Source: Tissierellia bacterium | GTDB taxonomy: Bacteria; Bacillota_A; Clostridia; Tissierellales; Peptoniphilaceae | Assembly: GCA_012513395.1 (NCBI GenBank) | Contig: JAAZCH010000009.1 | Span: forward strand, 1-64,000 | Length of the DNA stretch: 64,000 nt | Direction: 5' to 3' | Shown: positions 61,901 through 64,000 of the stretch, one piece after another | How the letters are laid out: every line of letters starts with the position of its first letter | Numbering within the stretch: position 1 is the stretch's first letter | Notes under the pieces: model-generated | The model's database searches: none | Told to the model about the DNA's origin: nothing | The model's input: only the letters and a program-made list of their open reading frames with translations | Position numbers and translations under genes: made by a program

Positions 61901-62487
61901 ACAAGTAAGTCAGAAATTCTTATTAGATTTTCATTAGTTCTTTTTAATTTTCTTTCGACTTCATTTTTTTGTGATTTATACTTGCTTATCCCTGAAGCTT
62001 CTTCAAAAATTACTCTTCTTTCAATAGGCTTACTACTCAGTATTTCATCAATTTTTCCTTGTGAAATTATTGAATAACCATCTCTACCTATACCAGTATC
62101 CATAAAAAGTTCTCTTACATCCTTAAGTCTGCAAGAGTTATTATTAATTGAATATTCACTGTCTCCATTTTTATAGAGCTTTCTTTTTATTTGGACTTCG
62201 CTATAGTCTACATTCAAAAAATTACTACTATTATCGAATGTAAGAATTACTTCAGCCATCCCTAGTGCTCTTCTTGAACTAGTACCTGAAAAAATTACAT
62301 CAGACATCTTAGATCCTCTTAATGCAGAATAGCTTTGTTCTCCCAAGGCCCATCTAATAGCATCTGTTATATTACTTTTACCACTTCCATTAGGTCCGAC
62401 TACACAAGTGATATTGTCATTTAATTCAATTTTAGTTCTTTCGGCAAAGGATTTAAATCCATATAATTCAATGCTCTTTAAGTACAT
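58921..62487 (-). CDS. smc: Chromosome segregation protein SMC
   Basis: A condensin ATPase for chromosome organisation. The 1188 residues have Walker A GPNGSGKSNITDAIRWALG near residue 32, about 330 residues of coiled coil, a hinge at about 505-680 (VANLIGVEEKYEKAISTALG; GGSVSGGYI), a second coil, then LSGGERSLTTVALLFAL and CLLDEVDAALDESN. AAGGA lies 9 nt before the ATG. It overlaps the radical SAM gene by 20 nt and ftsY downstream. ScpA/ScpB are not in the window. Confidence 0.97.
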   Translation of the reverse strand: MYLKSIELYGFKSFAERTKIELNDNITCVVGPNGSGKSNITDAIRWALGEQSYSALRGSKMSDVIFSGTSSRRALGMAEVILTFDNSSNFLNVDYSEVQIKRKLYKNGDSEYSINNNSCRLKDVRELFMDTGIGRDGYSIISQGKIDEILSSKPIERRVIFEEASGISKYKSQKNEVERKLKRTNENLIRISDLLVEIKNQKDTLKEESKIALRYNELFEKIKVSEISKNYEDIRNFKVVDLELEKNYSEANESKSKLIEIISKHEDNYKNIEDQLNEIELEIAELQGQNIENIRNEKDLTNKININREKIQSKKDDINDYAARLKIKEEEIVSRKSELDAALDDLEKYNLNRSKSLEVVLQYNIDKNKLDENINKLEEESNGYLSQIALEEDKLNKNQIKRDTLHSLNSERKNAQIKINTQFERLEKNNEDMIFSLNKLEQSIKDIEAEIDKNTQLIDLELQGKNIIETKTAEYVQEKGKNFEALNGKSARLSTLINMEQSYEGYNKSIRDFFRVVNKRDLSFPELHDTVANLIGVEEKYEKAISTALGGNTQNLIVDTFASAQKIINFLKNEKLGRITFLPLDNIKNYRKKIQINHPGFIEFASNLIKFDKKYLEIFEFLLGNIAIVDSLDNGNKIAKSVKQSIKIVTLDGDVINPGGSVSGGYINTAGNIFNRKNELKSLKKEVDFHKVTIQNLDNKISIERSKILEVENNLNFIKEKVASLNEEKTKTNSRLIELKLSNESNRNNILEYEEQVKNYDLQILETKKIIENLTAEEESSSNSISELESKKQLIDEKVSELQKKKDSVVEFITKTNLELANIDSEIGFTNRTITRLKEDCSKIKNEISSLNQKIEDYTKEIDVFEKENILDESTLSKLILVNGRFDKVNLELQKKRKLIFENYNTLTQDINENKGKLLDLEKELYFVNTQLENSKEKIDNLIIDIQESYNFTIEPEILLFDDYKTKITKTAIKNMKQEIGNLGNVNLGAISSYREAEERYAFTKNQHLDLIQSEKSLKELLKEIEMTMEEKFNESFKEINNNFNRIFKYLFNGGRAELALEEAESFEDSGVDIIAQLPGKKRQLLDAMSGGERSLTTVALLFALLETRPAPFCLLDEVDAALDESNIKRFLSYLINLSNIQFAIITHRKTTMTAADYLYGITMEEAGVSKVISLKFGERNEKNVQMA

Positions 62488-63553
62488 TATTACATCCTTC
62501 TACAATTTTTTTAATTTCATCATTTATATTGACGGTAAAAATCGATTTATCATCTTTAATTATTATTGTATTCTCATCCACTTTTTTGTCCATCTCAAAT
62601 GCAATTTTATTTGTTTTAAATAATTTTTCTATATTGGCTTTGCTAATTCCCTTTTGACCAACCAGTAATGAAATATTCCTTCCAGTAGACGTAATGGAAA
62701 TTGGATCTATTACATTCGATCCAACAGATTCTAAAATCTTAAATAGTTTATTAGATTCGCATAGTTCTCTAAAAGCATCATGTAACGGTCCTGCGATTAC
62801 GTCTTTGTCATATCGCAATTCAGGAGCAGATTGTAGCCCGATTCTAATTATTGGGATATTCTTACTTTCGTATAAGAACATAAGATTAGTAACTGTACTT
62901 ATGGCTTCATCTAGCGTAAGTGGCTCGTATAAGCCTTTATTAAAAAGTTCCTCAAGCTCCGTATCCTTTATAACCAAAGTTGGATAAATTCTAACAAAAT
63001 CCGGTTTCATAGAAATTATTTTTAAAGCCGTGTCAATGGATTTTTTTTCGTCATCTCCTGGCAATCCCACCATTTGTTGTAATCCAAGAGAAAAATTATT
63101 TTTTTTAATTAATTCAGATGATCTATAAACAACTTCACTGGAATGTCCCCTTTTAGAAAGTCGCAATACCTCTTCATCTAGACTTTGAACTCCTAATTCA
63201 ATTGTATCAACTTCATATTTTTTAAGATACTGTAATATTTCCTCGTTTATAAAATCAGGTCTAGTGGAAATTCTTATTCGATCAATATTGCCTTTGTCTT
63301 TTTCATCCTTGGCAATCTCTAACAGTTCAAATTGAATTTTTCTATCAATGGCTGTAAAACTACCTCCATAAAATGCAATTTCTATATCATTAGTACTACT
63401 TTTAAATATTTCTTTAAAATAATTTAATTTTTCAATGAATTCATTCTTTTGATAATCAGAAACACCTGTTATCCGTCTTTGATTACAAAATACGCAATCA
63501 TTTGGGCATCCTAAGTGAGGTACAAAAATAGGAATTATATTAATTTTTGACAT
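62468..63553 (-). CDS. Radical SAM protein of the ELP3-like group, function unknown
   Basis: A 361-residue radical SAM enzyme. The cluster motif CxxxCxxC is in LGCPNDCVFCNQRRITG near residue 16. IAFYGGSFTAIDR, IRISTRPDFI, ELGVQSLDEEVL and LQQMVGLPGDDEKKS are typical of the COG1243 (ELP3-like) core. It ends without the acetyltransferase domain of true Elp3. A homologue between rnc and smc is common in Clostridia, but its substrate is unknown. It overlaps both neighbours, so it is translated with the rnc-smc-ftsY operon. Confidence 0.88.
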   Translation of the reverse strand: MSKINIIPIFVPHLGCPNDCVFCNQRRITGVSDYQKNEFIEKLNYFKEIFKSSTNDIEIAFYGGSFTAIDRKIQFELLEIAKDEKDKGNIDRIRISTRPDFINEEILQYLKKYEVDTIELGVQSLDEEVLRLSKRGHSSEVVYRSSELIKKNNFSLGLQQMVGLPGDDEKKSIDTALKIISMKPDFVRIYPTLVIKDTELEELFNKGLYEPLTLDEAISTVTNLMFLYESKNIPIIRIGLQSAPELRYDKDVIAGPLHDAFRELCESNKLFKILESVGSNVIDPISITSTGRNISLLVGQKGISKANIEKLFKTNKIAFEMDKKVDENTIIIKDDKSIFTVNINDEIKKIVEGCNNVLKEH

Positions 63554-64000
63554 GACCTTCAGCCTCTATTCTTTCAAATGCATATTTTGCTGATTCTTGT
63601 TCAGCTTTTTTTATAGAGTTTCCTTTACCCATAGATAAAATTTTTCCTTCAATACTTAATCTAGAAGTATATATTCTATCGTGATCAGGTCCAGAGATGT
63701 CAATTATTTCATAGTTTGGGTGTGAAAGTTTATTTTTAGTTACATATTCATTTAATAATCCTTTATAGTTTAAGTCATTATTACATAGAATCGATAGAAA
63801 TTTATCTTCAAAAATGTTCAATACAATTCTATTTGTAGTTTTAAAATCGGAATCTAAAAATAAAGCTCCAACTAATGCTTCAAATGCATCAGCTAAAACT
63901 CCAGAATTTTGGTGTATCAACATCTTTTTAGCAGAATTAGAAACTCTCAAATAGTAATCAAGAGAAATATGCATGGCAAATTTATATAGAGATTCTTCGT
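63540..64000 (-). CDS. rnc: Ribonuclease III, C-terminal part (5' end outside window)
   Basis: The frame is open to the right edge, so the N-terminus is missing. Visible are the end of the catalytic domain (GVLADAFEALVGALFLDS, with the second set of acidic metal ligands) and the dsRNA-binding domain (YKGLLNEYVTKNKLSHPNYEI to AEQESAKYAFERI). RNase III cuts dsRNA in rRNA and mRNA processing. The ATG near 63974 is internal, since residues before it (EESLYKFA) continue the family match. It overlaps the radical SAM gene by 14 nt. Confidence 0.93.
   Translation of the reverse strand, partial: EESLYKFAMHISLDYYLRVSNSAKKMLIHQNSGVLADAFEALVGALFLDSDFKTTNRIVLNIFEDKFLSILCNNDLNYKGLLNEYVTKNKLSHPNYEIIDISGPDHDRIYTSRLSIEGKILSMGKGNSIKKAEQESAKYAFERIEAEGHVKN

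Noticed and set aside
1..64000. CRISPR arrays, prophage, insertion sequences, toxin-antitoxin or secondary-metabolite clusters
   Set aside because: No regularly spaced repeats, transposases, phage structural genes or synthase modules were seen; the Xer-type recombinase has no mobile-element neighbours.

Overview
The window is AT-rich chromosomal DNA dominated by core housekeeping genes. It looks like a low-GC Gram-positive anaerobe of the Clostridia/Tissierellia type, plausibly near Peptoniphilaceae. The pointers are an IspH-ribosomal protein S1 fusion, PolC, a GatCAB operon, a class III fructose-bisphosphatase, FakA/Gls24, LexA divergent from a YneA-like LysM protein, frequent TTG starts, strong AGGAGG ribosome sites, and consensus TTGACA/TATAAT promoters. 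This is inferred from gene content only; no 16S or database search was possible. I see no prophage, insertion sequence, CRISPR array or plasmid module.

Layout. Positions 1-11.8 kb are mainly on the plus strand: the end of ispH-rpsA, miaB, mutS, mutL, a miaA reading frame fused to a methionine-gamma-lyase-family (YnbB-type) gene by a 20-bp tandem duplication, a Xer-type tyrosine recombinase preceded by a long perfect palindrome, then the SOS pair (yneA-like, lexA) with three LexA-type boxes between them. From 11.9 kb on almost everything is on the minus strand. In plus-strand order: a two-gene ABC transporter; tRNA-Arg, tRNA-Leu and tRNA-His; ychF; coaD/rsmD/recG/fakA/gls24; pnp and rpsO; gatB/gatA/gatC/ligA/pcrA; deoD with a small GNAT; ribF/truB/nrnA/rbfA/infB/ylxR/nusA/rimP; polC/ispG/rseP/cdsA/uppS; frr/pyrH/tsf/rpsB; rplS/trmD/rimM/khpA/rpsP/ffh/ylxM; tcdA/apt; fbp (plus strand); ftsY/smc/radical SAM/rnc (truncated by the right edge).

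The genes form a growth and maintenance core: translation (S1, S2, S15, S16, L19, EF-Ts, IF-2, RRF), tRNA modification (MiaA, MiaB, TruB, TrmD, TcdA), RNA turnover (PNPase, RNase III, NrnA), protein targeting (Ffh, FtsY, YlxM), replication and repair (PolC, MutS, MutL, RecG, LigA, PcrA, SMC, LexA), isoprenoid and lipid synthesis (IspH, IspG, UppS, CdsA) and cofactors (CoaD, RibF). Most transcription units can be bounded from the sequence, because many intergenic gaps carry a hairpin plus U-run terminator and a promoter with 17-bp spacing.

The points most worth a second look are: (1) the 20-bp duplication that fuses miaA to its neighbour; (2) a GatA that has lost its amidase catalytic segment while GatB looks intact; (3) a perfect 19-bp inverted repeat covering the -10 of the recombinase promoter; (4) a terminator-like attenuator between the rimP-nusA-infB operon promoter and its first gene; (5) a probably leaderless uppS transcript; (6) dxr absent from its usual place; (7) acidic tails on three 30S ribosomal proteins. 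No single new multi-gene system is evident; the novelty is in altered versions of conserved genes and in regulation.
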